This document shows positions 63,602 through 64,000 of a stretch of DNA of 64,000 nucleotides, piece by piece. The position numbers were made by a program, and so were the translations under genes. A model generated the notes under the pieces. That model was not told where the DNA came from, did no database searches, and saw nothing but the letters and a program-made list of their open reading frames with translations. Numbering within the stretch: the first letter of the stretch is position 1; each line of letters begins with the position of its first letter. Origin of the DNA: Methanothrix harundinacea (lineage in GTDB: Archaea; Halobacteriota; Methanosarcinia; Methanotrichales; Methanotrichaceae); NCBI GenBank assembly GCA_002506535.1, contig DAXT01000006.1, forward strand, positions 62,001-126,000, in the 5' to 3' direction.

Positions 63602-63832
63602 TCAGACCTTGTGGCCGATGGCGAACCTTTGCATAACCCGGTCGACTGCGATCGTCACCTGGTCGCCGACCTTCGTCTCGGGGACGAATATGACGAACCC
63701 CTCGACTCTGGCGATCCCGTCGCCCTGTTTTGCGATATCCTCAATCTCTACGTCGTACTCTTTTCCGACCTCAACGGGTGCTGTCGTCTCGAAGCTATCG
63801 TCTCGGAAGGAACCTCTATCACTTCTGTACAA
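63602..63832 (-). CDS. TRAM-domain protein
   Basis: 76 residues: a short variable start, then a TRAM domain (VEVGKEYDVEIEDIAKQGDG, IARVEGFVIFVPETKVGD, then RFAIGHKV). Free-standing TRAM proteins are abundant in methanogens, bind RNA and have been proposed as RNA chaperones, notably in cold response. The start is TTG at 63832, with GAGGT shortly before it. A second TRAM gene with nearly the same end lies just upstream on the same strand. Confidence 0.9.
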   Translation of the reverse strand: MYRSDRGSFRDDSFETTAPVEVGKEYDVEIEDIAKQGDGIARVEGFVIFVPETKVGDQVTIAVDRVMQRFAIGHKV

Positions 63833-63876
63833 ATGACCTCACCGTCCTTATTAAAAGAGAAGATGATTGAGAAGTT

Positions 63877-64000
63877 CAGGCCTTATGGCCGATGGCGAAC
63901 CTCTGCATAACCCGGTCGACTACGATCGTCACCTGGTCGCCGACTTTGGTGTCAGGGACGAATATTACGAAGCCCTCGATCCTGGCGATTCCGTCCCCCT
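63877..64000 (-). CDS. TRAM-domain protein (partial, 5' end outside the window)
   Basis: The minus-strand frame entering from the right edge ends GDGIARIEGFVIFVPDTKVG, then DQVTIVVDRVMQRFAIGHKA and a TGA at 63877. It matches the C-terminal half of the TRAM protein at 63602-63832 almost residue for residue, so the two are a tandem duplicate. The N-terminus is beyond the window. Confidence 0.85.

Overview
The window reads as chromosome of a GC-rich, acetate-using methanogenic archaeon of the genus Methanothrix (formerly Methanosaeta), probably near M. harundinacea. The grounds are an archaeal 16S-tRNA-Ala-23S-tRNA-Cys-5S operon, TATA/BRE promoters, archaeal informational and modification genes (flap endonuclease, Dph2, TgtA, ArcS, TRAM proteins, MfnA), and above all three AMP-forming acetyl-CoA synthetase genes in a row, the way Methanothrix activates acetate. 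The species is inferred from content, not from a database match.

Layout. 1-3533 (minus): three small secreted proteins (one cut by the edge), a radical SAM/SPASM-type protein and a short-chain polyprenyl diphosphate synthase. 3822-9122 (plus): a secreted protein with three laminin-B-like domains, a secreted protein with four PPC-like domains, and a C45-type acyltransferase/peptidase followed by the tail of a lost alpha/beta hydrolase. 9333-12364: an AT-rich accessory island with a DUF6602-like and an AlbA_2/Schlafen-like gene, with a 38-base imperfect direct repeat on each side of the latter. 12449-18969: secreted vanadium-haloperoxidase-like protein, pirin, glnK-amt, a MOT1-like molybdate/sulfate transporter and a class I glutamine amidotransferase; a fragment of a second transporter copy lies at 19094-19180. 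19439-30215: a block of exported proteins (two paralogues with a C/H/D papain- or transglutaminase-like core, HEAT and HEAT-TPR proteins, a secreted YEATS-like protein, a NosD-like beta-helix). 30272-35302: flavin oxidoreductase-like gene, the archaeosine operon tgtA-arcS plus a DUF6125-like gene, and a small secreted protein. 35329-37278: aconitase.

37400-42878 is the rRNA operon with three tandem promoters, long processing stems with bulge-helix-bulge-like features around 16S and 23S, tRNA-Ala(UGC), and a tRNA-Cys(GCA) carrying a 28-base intron. Then come dph2-fen (overlapping), an A-type Fe-S carrier-like gene with a Cys/His tail, and the three acs genes (45608-52745), all with non-ATG starts and related promoters, with a cluster of four hairpins between acs2 and acs3. 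53029-56730 holds a tRNA methylthiotransferase, an AI-2E/PerM transporter and a CobT-like (TIGR00303) protein. 57063-58391 is a second AT-rich island: an overlapping three-gene operon of DUF3467-like, unknown and HEPN proteins. 58684-64000 holds moeA, the divergent ppsA-mfnA pair and two TRAM-domain genes.

Metabolic logic: Acs makes acetyl-CoA; PpsA and aconitase serve biosynthetic carbon flow; Amt/GlnK handle ammonium; the transporter and MoeA fit molybdenum/tungsten supply for formylmethanofuran dehydrogenase; MfnA feeds methanofuran synthesis. Best candidates for something undescribed are the HEPN/DUF3467 operon, the AlbA_2/DUF6602 island, the secreted YEATS-like protein and the hairpin cluster between acs genes. 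No CRISPR array, complete insertion sequence or integrase was found.
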